Positions 1 to 7,739 are shown, counted from the stretch's first letter. The stretch: DNA of 39,241 bases from Cupriavidus sp. (GCA_019236395.1 JAFAJB010000231.1:1-39241); one strand, 5' to 3'. Notes: generated by a model from the letters alone, not told the origin. Numbers and translations are program-made.

Positions 1-889
1 TGCGATCAAACGCGAGTTTGAAGGCATTGACGGTAAGGCCGGGAAACACGGGGCCGGTGTCGATTTCCCCGTCACGGCCAAGATGGCGTGCGGCGACACG
101 CCGAAGCGAGTCCAATGCTGCCATCGCTCGCTTCGACAGCGGGACGCCTCGCGGCTTGCCATTTTTCGTGTCGATCAACTGGATAGCACGGTTCTGGAAG
201 TTGATCCGCCCCCATTCAAGGTTGAGAATCTCACTCCGACGCATGGCTGTTTCAAGGGCCAAGTCCAAGATGGGTAGTACGAATGGATTTCTTGCGGCTT
301 CCCCAGCAGCCCGCAAAGCCTCTTCCTCTCCGGGCTGAAGACGACGCTCCCGGCCATGCGGGTTCATGGGGCGTCGTACTGACACCAGCACGCTCTTGCA
401 GAGAGATACATCCCATTCGTAGACCGCCAGCTTGAATACTGCATTGAGGATGTTCAGTTCCCGATTGACGGTGCTTGGCGCAACGTCTTGCAATCTCTGG
501 TCCCGCCATTCATTGATGTCATGGCGGGTCAGGTTCGTCAAGTGCATGCGGGCTAGTGGGTACTTCAGGATGCTGCGGATGTGATTAGTCTCGGCGTCTG
601 CTCCCTTCTTGCTACCCGTCTCATCAGTTAGGCGGCGATGGAGGAGATCAGCCACGATGTGTGGGCGGTCTCTGAATTTTTTGAGCATCTTCGCCTGAGC
701 TTGCTCTCGCGCCGTTACTCGGGAGCGTGCCTGTAGTTCCGGCGTCGTGGCGCGTATCCATGTCTCCGCTTCCTCTCGGCTGCTGAAGACCTTTGATGCT
801 ATCGGCATGCCCGTGAGGCGAATCTTCGCCTGGAAGCGAGCCTCGTTGCGCTTGGTAAAGCGTTCAATGATGGTGCCCATGTACGTCAT
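1..889 (-). CDS. Tyrosine-type site-specific integrase, C-terminus beyond window edge
   Basis: A continuous minus-strand reading frame of about 296 codons runs from ATG at 889 to the left edge without a stop. The translation begins MTYMGTIIERFTKRNEARFQ and has an N-terminal Arm/SAM-like region (around residues 75-180, with RHDINEWRDQRL and STVNRELNILNAVFKLA), as in phage and ICE integrases. The start of the catalytic domain follows, with LALETAMRRSEILNLEW holding the first catalytic arginine. The C-terminal H-x-x-R and the nucleophilic tyrosine would lie to the left of the window, so activity cannot be judged. ATG at 880 is an alternative start three codons in. The gene is transcribed away from the tRNA-Ser at 1066-1207, and that tRNA is the likely attachment target of one of the elements here. 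Confidence 0.85.
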   Translation of the reverse strand, partial: MTYMGTIIERFTKRNEARFQAKIRLTGMPIASKVFSSREEAETWIRATTPELQARSRVTAREQAQAKMLKKFRDRPHIVADLLHRRLTDETGSKKGADAETNHIRSILKYPLARMHLTNLTRHDINEWRDQRLQDVAPSTVNRELNILNAVFKLAVYEWDVSLCKSVLVSVRRPMNPHGRERRLQPGEEEALRAAGEAARNPFVLPILDLALETAMRRSEILNLEWGRINFQNRAIQLIDTKNGKPRGVPLSKRAMAALDSLRRVAARHLGRDGEIDTGPVFPGLTVNAFKLAFDR

Positions 890-1016
890 CCTTGTGAGTG
901 GATGCACGGTACTTGGTGCTTTGCGCTCCGTTCCTCGGTGCAGTTTATAGCCCGCGCCATCGGCGGCAGATAGGAGAATTGTGCCCCCGCTATGCGACCT
1001 CTGGAATCCGGGATAC

Positions 1017-1050
1017 TGCTACACTAAAGCCTTCCACGCGGACTGCGTGG
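1017..1050 (+). promoter_or_regulatory. Possible extended -10 and leader hairpin of the tRNA-Ser gene
   Basis: TGCTACACT (1017-1025) resembles an extended -10 element. It is followed by an inverted repeat CCACGC/GCGTGG (1034-1039 and 1045-1050) about 15 nt before the tRNA 5' end. No convincing -35 box is visible at the right distance, so this is a weak call based on position and the -10 match only. Confidence 0.3.
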
Positions 1051-1065
1051 TGTAACAGTCGAACA

Positions 1066-1207
1066 AGAGACGTGGCCGAGGGAGCGGCGAGTGCAACGAG
1101 CCGCAAAGCCTTGCGCAGCAAGGCATACAGGTCGAAGGCACTCCCCTGCTAAGGGAGCATCCGGGCCAAAACCTGGATCGAGGGTTCGAATCCCTCCGTC
1201 TCCGCCA
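1066..1207 (+). tRNA. tRNA-Ser(GCU) interrupted by a 48-nt structured insert in the D-loop (functional or pseudo-tRNA unclear)
   Basis: The 3' part is a clean serine tRNA: anticodon stem CTCCC/GGGAG around loop CTGCTAA (anticodon GCT at 1148-1150), long variable arm CCGGG/CCTGG, T-arm GAGGG-TTCGAAT-CCCTC, acceptor CGTCTCC, discriminator G and encoded CCA (1205-1207). The 5' part supplies acceptor AGAGACG (1066-1072), T8, G9 and D-stem GCC (1075-1077) with GAG. The partner half-stem GGC is at 1137-1139. Between GAG (1080) and AGG (1129) lie 48 extra bases that fold into two hairpins. Without them the molecule is 94 nt, the normal size for tRNA-Ser. The first acceptor pair is A-C, a mismatch. 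Whether this gene is processed, or is a dead attachment-site remnant, cannot be told from sequence. Confidence 0.7.
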
Positions 1208-1227
1208 CTACATCAGTATTGGCGGCG

Positions 1228-1260
1228 AACCCCGGAAGATCGCGGTCTTCCGGGGTTTTG
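1228..1260 (+). terminator. Rho-independent terminator after tRNA-Ser
   Basis: A perfect 12-bp stem, AACCCCGGAAGA (1228-1239) with TCTTCCGGGGTT (1246-1257), has a 6-nt loop and is followed by TTG and a T-rich run (TTTTTT, 1261-1266). It sits 20 nt downstream of the tRNA CCA end, so it most likely terminates the tRNA transcript. Confidence 0.85.
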
Positions 1261-1336
1261 TTTTTTCTGGAGCGGGTTTCCGAGGCGTGCACTGTCCGGT
1301 GGCTGTTACACCGACCCTCTCAGACGGAGTGCGAAC

Positions 1337-1525
1337 ATGGCGAAATCCAACCACCTCATCCAACGCGAAAGCACCTACTACTTTCGTCGCAAAATTCCCG
1401 GTGATCTTCTCGGGCACTACCCCGGCAAACGGGAGATCGTTCGCAGCCTCCGCACGAAAGACCACGACGAAGCCGCACGCATAGCGCGCCGCGTAAGCAC
1501 CCATTTGCGTCCAAAAATGGGCTGA
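1337..1525 (+). pseudogene. N-terminal fragment of a second integrase (DUF6538-like start)
   Basis: ATG at 1337 opens a frame starting MAKSNHLIQRESTYYFRRKI and continuing through GDLLGHYPGKREIVRSLRT and KDHDEAARIARRVSTHL. This is the characteristic N-terminal module (DUF6538 type) of tyrosine integrases that sit next to tRNA genes. Similarity ends at about codon 57 and a stop follows at 1523-1525; no core-binding or catalytic domain is found downstream. A full-length relative would have about 400-500 residues. The reading direction, away from the tRNA and into the window, fits an integrase of a genomic island inserted at tRNA-Ser whose remainder has been deleted. Confidence 0.75.
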
Positions 1526-1603
1526 AGATCGCCCTCAGGAGCGCTTTAGCCCAGTTAGCACCCGTTTCGGCTCGTCCCACAACCGGATTAGCCGAAAATC
1601 CGA

Positions 1604-1792
1604 CTAGGCAGGCTCGCCCTGGAGGGGACTTGCATTGGCACCCTTCGAGAGACGTTTCCACACGGCCTCGACCCATCTCGGCCGTTTGCCTTGCCTCAGC
1701 ATGGCGGCAGCTACCCGATGCGTATTTGACACTCGCGAAAGTCGCTCAAGAAGGTCAGCAATTTCGCGATTTCGCTCAGGTGTGGCTGCCAA
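1604..1792 (-). CDS. Small ORF of unknown function (62 codons, TTG start)
   Basis: A minus-strand frame starting with TTG at 1792 encodes a charged 62-residue peptide with NREIADLLERLSRVSNTHR and RPRWVEAVWKRLSKGAN. The composition is protein-like (amphipathic helical pattern, balanced charge). I recognise no family, and no clear Shine-Dalgarno precedes the TTG. It lies in the 300 bp between the broken integrase and the TAXI gene. It could be a small island protein or the remnant of a larger gene; it may equally be chance. Confidence 0.3.
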   Translation of the reverse strand: MAATPERNREIADLLERLSRVSNTHRVAAAMLRQGKRPRWVEAVWKRLSKGANASPLQGEPA

Positions 1793-1821
1793 GAATCATC
1801 CTGGTTTCAAAGCCCGTCAAT

Positions 1822-3339
1822 CTAATGCTTGCCCGATGAGTCAATGACATTTGAACGATTGGACCGCTGAGAGGCGGCTGCCATGGCATCGAGTTCCTTG
1901 GCCGCCGCGAGATGCTGGGGCACCAGCACGGACTGTCTGGCATTCGCCGCCGATACTTCCGCGCCTTGTATGCTGCCAAGCGCAGCGAAGTCTTGCCCCT
2001 TTCCAAAGACAAGGCGCGTCACCGCGGCCACCTCGGAATCGGACAGCTCGCCATTTGTCAGCAACAGCGCCGCGGTGCCGATGGTGGCAACGGGCGTCAC
2101 CTGGTTCGAGTAAGCGCCTGGCGCAATGGTGTAGGGAAAGTAACCGCGCCCGGCGTCGGTCATCGTCGTGATAGCCGCAGGGGAGAGTTGCAGCAGCCGC
2201 AGTGGCGTATCGGCAAGCGCATCACGCACGCTGTCGGCCGGCGTGCCAATTACAAGAATTACTGCGTCGACTTCTTCTTCCTTTAGCGCTACCAGGGCGG
2301 CGCCGATGCCGAGCGCCTCCGGCCGAATGTCGGCAATGTGCAGCCCGTGCGCCTCAAGTACCCGCAGCGCCGTGGTCCGGGACGCTGAGCCTGGTTCGCC
2401 GACTGCAATACGCTTGCCGCGCAAGTTCGCCACCGTCATGAGTGGGCTATCCGCGCGCACCAGGATATGTACGGCCTCGGGGTAAAGGCTTCCGATCGCT
2501 CGCAGCCCAGTGTAGGGCTCCTCGGTCGAAAATGCGCCAACACCTTCGTAGGCGTCCAGTGCGGCGTCCCCCTGCGCGAGTGCGAACGAGGCTTTGCCAT
2601 TGCGCAGCAAGGCGAGGTTTTCCTCGCCGCCGTGTGTAATCAAGGGCACAACCCGTACGGTGGCATTGGCGGCGATAGCGCGGGCCAGTCGCAGGTACTG
2701 TCCATGCTCTTCACCTGCGGCGATGGCATAGCCGGACTCCATGCGCGCCAGACGGCCCTGAATGTTAGTCGACGCGTTCGCCAGTTCCTGCTGAACCACG
2801 GCCTGTTCGGCAGGTGTCATGCCAGCTGGGACCGATTCAAGTACCTTCTTGATCGCCGCAGGAATCGCCGCCAATCCCAGGGGCATCGCGGCCACATTGG
2901 CGGGCGCCTCCGGCGGCTTGTAGCCGCTTGCGGCGACCGGGGTCCACTGGTCGGCATGAAGTTGGTACAGGGCAGAGCCATGACCGCGGATGATATCGCC
3001 TGCCTTGTTACCACCGGACGTAATGCCGACGACGCCCTTGGGGCCAGCGCCGAGCGCGGAAACCAGGCCGGCTACGCCGGGCGCATTCCACGCACCGAAG
3101 TCGAAATCGCGCTTGAGCTTGAGCTCAACGTCGTAGTAGACGATGCGGCGAGTTTCCCCGGACGGAGCTTTTGTGTCGGCCTGGGAGCCGCGCCGCTCGA
3201 GCCCGGCCAGTTCCACCGTCCCGGCCGGCAGTGCCAGCGCTAGCCGTTCATTGACGATGGTCCGCAACGCCTCGGTATCAGGTTTGCCACCGCAAGCGGC
3301 GAGAACCATCGTGAGGAGGAGGGATAGGAGAACTCGCAT
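1822..3339 (-). CDS. TAXI-family solute-binding lipoprotein with extra N-terminal domain
   Basis: The 505-residue product begins MRVLLSLLLTMVLAACGGK, a lipoprotein signal with lipobox cysteine at residue 16, so it is probably anchored in the periplasm. Residues about 230-480 carry the TAXI (TRAP-associated extracytoplasmic immunogenic) fold: VVPLITHGGEENLALLRNGK, FALAQGDAALDAYEG, LYPEAVHILVRADSP, LRGKRIAVGEPGS and later GYFPYTIAPGAYSNQ. Ordinary TAXI proteins have about 320-340 residues. Here about 200 extra residues (roughly 20-220) precede the TAXI part, with VVGITSGGNKAGDIIRGHGS and HADQWTPVAASG. The gene starts two bases after the gltS stop on the same strand, so the two are almost certainly one operon. 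No TRAP membrane subunits are nearby. The inferred role is ligand delivery or gating for the GltS carrier, probably of glutamate or a related acid. The frame is open further upstream, but that stretch lies inside gltS and the ATG at 3339 gives the signal peptide. Confidence 0.88.
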   Translation of the reverse strand: MRVLLSLLLTMVLAACGGKPDTEALRTIVNERLALALPAGTVELAGLERRGSQADTKAPSGETRRIVYYDVELKLKRDFDFGAWNAPGVAGLVSALGAGPKGVVGITSGGNKAGDIIRGHGSALYQLHADQWTPVAASGYKPPEAPANVAAMPLGLAAIPAAIKKVLESVPAGMTPAEQAVVQQELANASTNIQGRLARMESGYAIAAGEEHGQYLRLARAIAANATVRVVPLITHGGEENLALLRNGKASFALAQGDAALDAYEGVGAFSTEEPYTGLRAIGSLYPEAVHILVRADSPLMTVANLRGKRIAVGEPGSASRTTALRVLEAHGLHIADIRPEALGIGAALVALKEEEVDAVILVIGTPADSVRDALADTPLRLLQLSPAAITTMTDAGRGYFPYTIAPGAYSNQVTPVATIGTAALLLTNGELSDSEVAAVTRLVFGKGQDFAALGSIQGAEVSAANARQSVLVPQHLAAAKELDAMAAASQRSNRSNVIDSSGKH

Positions 3340-3341
3340 GA

Positions 3342-4529
3342 TCAGCCTCCCATGAACGGCAATGCCAGCATCAACGTCAAGACCATTGCGTTCATCAGAT
3401 CGACAAAGAATGCGCCTGCCAGCGGTGCTATGAGGAAACTGCCCGGTGCCGGTCCATGCTTGGCGGTGATCGCCCCCATGTTTGCCATCGCCGTGGCGGT
3501 CGATCCCATGTTGAACCCAATGAACGCCGCCGAGGTGACGGCCGCCTCGTAGTCCCGTCCCATGAAGCGGAAACAGACAAGCACGACATACAGGACAATG
3601 AACACCACTTGCAACGCGATAATGACGAGGAAGGGGCCTGCCGAGCGTGCAACATCCACGATGTCCAGTGCCATCATGGTCATTACGAGGAAGAGCGACA
3701 GACACACGCCTGAGCCCAATTCGGTGGCGCGGTCGTCCAGGTGAATACCTGCAAATGGCAGGAGATTGCGCATTGCAATGCCGCTCATCATGCACCAGAG
3801 GAAGGCCGGAATCGTAATGGCTCCGCCCGAGATTCTTTCTGCCAGCCACTGACTGGCGAGCACCGCGGCAAGCATCGCGGCAAGGGCTCCGGTCATGCCA
3901 AGTTTGCTGATCGGCGAGACCGCCTCGCGCTCACCTGGCTCATCGACATCGACCGCCGCCGCGCGCAACTGATGTTTGTTGATGAGGTACTCCGCCACCG
4001 GCCCGCCAATCAGACCGCCGAGAATCAGACCAATCGTGGCAACAGTCATCGTCAGCTCCATCACCGACTGAAGATTGTTGACCTCCGCAAATCGTTCAGC
4101 ATAAGCGGCCCCCGTTCCATGCCCGCCGACCAAGGTAATGGAGCCGCCGACCAGGCCGAAGATGGGGTGCAGGTCCAGAAGACGGGCCACGGCAACGCCT
4201 ACCGTGTTTTGCACCAGGATGTAAGGAAAGAGAATGATCAGAAAGATAGCCAGCGCTTTTCCGCCGCGCTTGAGCAGTTTCAGATCGGCGCCAAGGCCCA
4301 CCCCGGCGAAGAACATCAGCAGAAGCGTCGGCTTGATGCTTTGCTCCATTGTGAGCTGAAATCCGGTGGTAGCCAGCAAGGTAGAGGCGACTGCTGCAAA
4401 TAGCAGCCCACCGGTGATGGGGTCCGGGATGTTGTACTTGGAAAGGACCCGCACGTGCCGGTTGATCAGCGCGCCAATCAAGAGCATGAGAAGGGCGGCC
4501 AGCAGGCTGCCTACTGTATCGAGTTTCAC
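3342..4529 (-). CDS. gltS: Sodium/glutamate symporter, GltS (ESS) family
   Basis: The 395-residue protein (E. coli GltS has 401) matches the family throughout. It starts MKLDTVGSLLAALLMLLIGA, has IPDPITGGLL near residue 38, the conserved re-entrant loop GSITLVGGHGTGAA near residue 130, the domain repeat with FNMGSTATAMANMGAITAKHGP near residue 350, and AGAFFVDLMNAMV close to the C-terminus. It is an inner-membrane carrier expected to import glutamate with Na+. The start is GTG at 4529, preceded by GGAGGGAAA. The TAXI lipoprotein follows after a 2-bp gap, an unusual partner because GltS of E. coli works without a binding protein. Confidence 0.93.
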   Translation of the reverse strand: MKLDTVGSLLAALLMLLIGALINRHVRVLSKYNIPDPITGGLLFAAVASTLLATTGFQLTMEQSIKPTLLLMFFAGVGLGADLKLLKRGGKALAIFLIILFPYILVQNTVGVAVARLLDLHPIFGLVGGSITLVGGHGTGAAYAERFAEVNNLQSVMELTMTVATIGLILGGLIGGPVAEYLINKHQLRAAAVDVDEPGEREAVSPISKLGMTGALAAMLAAVLASQWLAERISGGAITIPAFLWCMMSGIAMRNLLPFAGIHLDDRATELGSGVCLSLFLVMTMMALDIVDVARSAGPFLVIIALQVVFIVLYVVLVCFRFMGRDYEAAVTSAAFIGFNMGSTATAMANMGAITAKHGPAPGSFLIAPLAGAFFVDLMNAMVLTLMLALPFMGG

Positions 4530-4859
4530 TGGAGATTTCCCTCCATGTCATTGCCTGCTTGACGAACAGTGTCCCCAGTAACTGGCCAATTGGGGGCATT
4601 GGGTGGCCAAAAATGGTGACGCAACAATGATCAGGCGAAGTGAACGAGAGCTCTTGTCACTCGCTGGTGTGGCACCAATGCCAAAGACGATTCGTAGTTA
4701 AGTCGCTGCCGAATCAAGAGATTTGATCCACCACAAAATTCCGACGAACAGCGTCGCGGCCGCTCGAGAAAGTCGCCAAGGCGCCTGCTTACCAAGCGAC
4801 GGCTGCGGCTGGGACTGATGGTTGGCTGCTGTAGGCAGTAACTGGACACCTTGCAAACC
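4530..4859. other. Intergenic, possible insertion-sequence remnants
   Basis: No convincing gene is seen. The upstream region of gltS contains the motif CAGTAACTGG twice in direct orientation (4576-4585 and 4836-4845). The first copy is followed by TTGGGTGGCCAAAAATGG (4599-4616), which resembles the terminal repeats of IS21-type elements. This is similarity of style only; no transposase is present. A minus-strand frame of 72 codons at 4631-4849 has no recognisable product. Confidence 0.3.
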
Positions 4860-5945
4860 TTAACGGCGGCCCGTGACTGGAATCGTCAGCAGCGGTGCTG
4901 CGGAACCGCCCCCCGCCGGTGCGCCCGCCAGCAGTTGCAGGACGGTAAACCACTCCTTGCTCGATTCGTCATCCGCGTCAATGTAGTACCACTTGCCTCG
5001 ATACTGCGTGGCCACCCGGGCATCCGGAGGCTGAGCACTTCCCGAACGAATTCGCAATCCACTGGCTGCTGGGCCAGGCGCGGGGAGACGGCCCGCCCCT
5101 GACGTGTCGGGGCTCACGTCGATTGTGGCGCCCGCTATGCGCAGCAAATCGAACAGCGAGCGCGTTTCAATGGCAATGGTGCCCGGAGCCGGCGAGCCGA
5201 CGGAGAGATGGACGGGAACTACAATGTCGTTTCCGCCAAGCATCGGGGACTGCACGCCGAGCAAGGAAAGCAGCCTCTCAACCTCTCGAGTGTTGGGGGA
5301 ATAGCTGTGGATGACCATGCCATAGCCACTCAGATTGCCTGCAAGTTGTACCCAGTGGAGCACCCCGAGGCGCTGGAGAAAGCTGGCGGTGGCTACGACT
5401 TGCTCGAACCCTGGGTCAACGGTAAGCAGGGGCGGATCTGGAAAATCAGGGTTACGCAAGTTATTAATGCGCCTGACGATCATGTACCAAATTTGCTCCG
5501 GCTCCGATGCGCTATTCAGCATCAAGAAAGCGCGCTCCATCGTTGTTTCTGCGCCAAGGTGCTGAAGAAGTTGGTCGCCCGCAAGTGGAGCGTAGGAGAT
5601 GATCGGATTCTGCTCCGTCGTGAGCGCGCCGGCAAAGGGGACGAGATTGGCTGCGTAGCTGCTCGGTGGCCCGAAGCCAGCCTGCACTGATGCGGAAGCC
5701 GTGACTGAAACGTTCGCGGTCACGGAGGCCACCGTAAGAAAACCGACACTGTCATGGAACCGCGTTCGCACGACATTCTGCAGGAGCTGCTCATCCCCAG
5801 TTGCGACTATGGCGCTATTGTAGGCGGGGCGGCCGGAGCGGATTATGTCTGGTCCAAGCCAACTCGTGCATCCTGAGACGACTGCCGATCCGGCGCAGAC
5901 AAGCATGAGTCTTGCACTGCGACGACACTTGCCTGTGCCGAACAT
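4860..5945 (-). CDS. Uncharacterised lipoprotein
   Basis: The 361-residue product starts at ATG 5945, behind a near-perfect ribosome site (GGAGGAGAC). It begins MFGTGKCRRSARLMLVCAGS and reaches a lipobox-like VVSGC with cysteine 26, so it is predicted to be an outer-membrane or periplasmic lipoprotein. Notable stretches are GDEQLLQNVVRTRFHDSVGF, a Ser/Val-rich segment (VTANVSVTASASVQAGFG), NPIISYAPLAGDQLLQHLG and IWYMIVRRINNLRN. I recall similar proteins in many proteobacteria but know no function. The gene lies 139 bp downstream of, and collinear with, the membrane protein gene 6085-7326 and may be co-transcribed with it. An in-frame start 28 codons upstream is rejected because the lipoprotein signal begins at 5945. 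Confidence 0.75.
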   Translation of the reverse strand: MFGTGKCRRSARLMLVCAGSAVVSGCTSWLGPDIIRSGRPAYNSAIVATGDEQLLQNVVRTRFHDSVGFLTVASVTANVSVTASASVQAGFGPPSSYAANLVPFAGALTTEQNPIISYAPLAGDQLLQHLGAETTMERAFLMLNSASEPEQIWYMIVRRINNLRNPDFPDPPLLTVDPGFEQVVATASFLQRLGVLHWVQLAGNLSGYGMVIHSYSPNTREVERLLSLLGVQSPMLGGNDIVVPVHLSVGSPAPGTIAIETRSLFDLLRIAGATIDVSPDTSGAGRLPAPGPAASGLRIRSGSAQPPDARVATQYRGKWYYIDADDESSKEWFTVLQLLAGAPAGGGSAAPLLTIPVTGRR

Positions 5946-6084
5946 GTCTCCTCCGCATGGCGAAATGCGCCAAACTATTCGCTGTAAATCAGATGCCAAA
6001 ATGGGCCCGCCGACCAGCACCTGGTCCACGTCGCTCGCGTGGAGCAGGAATCTCAGGCTGGCAGCACGGGAAAACGGGGGCCAT

Positions 6085-7326
6085 CTAAAATAGGAGCCCG
6101 AACACGTATTTCAGCAATTCTTCCAAAGGCATCATGGTCAGTGCCAGCGGCACGATCGGAATGAATACGGCCGCCGCAAGTCGCACGATGGCGTCCCTGG
6201 TGATGGGCGCGAATCGCATCTCGCGCACTACTTCAAAGCTATTGGCGAGATCGGCGAGTGACTGAATGTCGGCACTCCCGACGAAAGGCTCGTCCGCCGG
6301 TGCGCCACCGCGCAGCCATTTGCCGTCGAACTCGCGCACGTATCGCTCAGCCAGCGTGCCATACTCGTTCAGGCCTTGCCGTTTGGCCTGCGCGAGCTGG
6401 GGCGCAAATACCAGCAACGGGCCGAAGACTACGGCCAGCAGGAAGACAGCCATCGCTCCAATTTCCGTCTTGAATTCTGGAAGGGCGGCCCCCAGGAAGA
6501 AGATGCGATTGGCGAGATTGGCCGCGGCCATGACGCCATGCGCTGCAAGAAGCAACGCGAAGGCATAGACCGTATTGGCCAGAAATCCGAGGCCACCGAC
6601 ACGATCCGGGTGAGTGGGAATGAGGCTCAGCTTGATGCGGGACACCTGCCAGAGAAACCGCATCCAGATGAACAGGCGGAAATACCAGCGTATCAGCAGG
6701 AATTGGAAAAGCGGCAGGCTGATGTATCCGTACCAAATGCCGGCCAGTGAGAGTCTTGAATTGCCACCTGAAGGTGTCGCATACCATGTGGCTGCCTGGA
6801 GGGCCGTGTAGTGACGCCAGACGACCACTACGCCGATGCCATAGACGAGTGCGACCAGCAGGGCTTCGGCGAGCACGGAGTTGCGCAGCCGGAATGCCGC
6901 GCCGATCGCGCCATCAAACTGCGCGATCGCTGCTTCCGGAATCAGATTCCGCTCCAGGAAAGACTGCGCGATGCCATGCAGGCGCTGGTGCACCACCGGT
7001 TCCGCGGCGACCAGCAGTGGAACCGCGACAAGAAAGCGGAGATGAACCTCGATGTCCCAGAGGAATGGCACCTTCCCACCGTTACCGAGCAAGCTTCCTT
7101 CGATCGCGGAAAGCAGCAGGAGCGGCAACCACGCGACGAGCGAGAGGAAGATGATGCGCTGGCGTACCAGCAACAATGCATCGTCGGATAGGTGCGCCCG
7201 GCGCAGCAATTGAAAGAGCGGCCCCCCAAGGACGAGCGAAAAGTCCTGTCGATTTCGCAGGAGGTCGCCGCTGAAAGCGGGTGGGCGGTGCGGTTGTTTG
7301 AATTCGGGGGGATGGGTGCTGCTCAT
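6085..7326 (-). CDS. Uncharacterised multi-pass membrane protein
   Basis: The 413-residue protein starts at ATG 7326 with a soluble, proline-rich N-terminus (MSSTHPPEFKQPHRPPAFSG). About six or seven hydrophobic segments follow, for example IIFLSLVAWLPLLLLSAIEG, LLVALVYGIGVVVVW, LPLFQFLLIRWYFRLFIW, FALLLAAHGVMAAANLA and AVFLLAVVFGPLLVFAPQL. The C-terminal third carries a soluble region (NEYGTLAERYVREFDGKWLRG) and a last membrane segment. I know no named family or function. The upstream gap contains a good Anr/FNR-type box (7461-7474) with a -10-like TAAATT at the expected spacing, so expression may rise at low oxygen. Confidence 0.75.
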   Translation of the reverse strand: MSSTHPPEFKQPHRPPAFSGDLLRNRQDFSLVLGGPLFQLLRRAHLSDDALLLVRQRIIFLSLVAWLPLLLLSAIEGSLLGNGGKVPFLWDIEVHLRFLVAVPLLVAAEPVVHQRLHGIAQSFLERNLIPEAAIAQFDGAIGAAFRLRNSVLAEALLVALVYGIGVVVVWRHYTALQAATWYATPSGGNSRLSLAGIWYGYISLPLFQFLLIRWYFRLFIWMRFLWQVSRIKLSLIPTHPDRVGGLGFLANTVYAFALLLAAHGVMAAANLANRIFFLGAALPEFKTEIGAMAVFLLAVVFGPLLVFAPQLAQAKRQGLNEYGTLAERYVREFDGKWLRGGAPADEPFVGSADIQSLADLANSFEVVREMRFAPITRDAIVRLAAAVFIPIVPLALTMMPLEELLKYVFGLLF

Positions 7327-7460
7327 GTTGATTCACCACGCGTAGCCACTTAATCTCAAAATGCTGCGCCGCGGCGCAGTACGTCGTGTGCTTGCGTCAG
7401 CGCCATCTGCGAAGCTTGAGACTCCTTTCAATTAATTTAGAGGCGCCGCTGCTGCATTCC

Positions 7461-7474
7461 TTGATCGAAAGCAA
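7461..7474 (-). promoter_or_regulatory. Candidate Anr/FNR box upstream of the 6085-7326 membrane protein gene
   Basis: TTGAT-CGAA-AGCAA matches nine of ten positions of the TTGAT-N4-ATCAA consensus. Reading toward the membrane protein gene, a TAAATT hexamer (7434-7439, minus strand) lies about 30 bp from the box centre. That is what a class II site centred near -41.5 requires. Confidence 0.5.
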
Positions 7475-7651
7475 CTTTGCTACGTTGGAACAATGTCAGC
7501 GTCGGCCATCCTCAATTAGCCTCCTGCATTGGACCGGCTCGAACGGCCGGTGATACGGCGGCGAATGTACGCCTGTTGCTGATCCCATAGCGGTCAGCGA
7601 CGCAGTGGGTCAGAGCGTGCTCCCGCCCATCCGTGCGGTGGCGAGTGCTCG

Positions 7652-7665
7652 TTGACGCAAATCAA
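7652..7665 (+). promoter_or_regulatory. Candidate Anr/FNR box upstream of the Met-rich periplasmic protein gene
   Basis: TTGAC-GCAA-ATCAA matches nine of ten consensus positions and is centred about 82 bp before the ATG at 7740. A weak -10-like TAGCTT is at 7687-7692, consistent with activation from -41.5. The rest of the 7327-7739 gap shows no gene. Confidence 0.55.
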
Positions 7666-7739
7666 CTACCACCGAGAGCAATGCCCTAGCTTTGTAAAGG
7701 GCCATTGCGCCTAATCGCAACCAATGGAGGAATACCGTC

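Noticed and set aside
2467-3243. 258-codon plus-strand frame opposite the TAXI gene
   Set aside because: No ribosome site or family resemblance; fully overlaps the convincing TAXI lipoprotein gene.
3340-3849. Upstream extension of the TAXI gene frame to 3849
   Set aside because: The extra 170 residues lie entirely inside gltS in another frame and are low-complexity; the lipoprotein signal starts at 3339.
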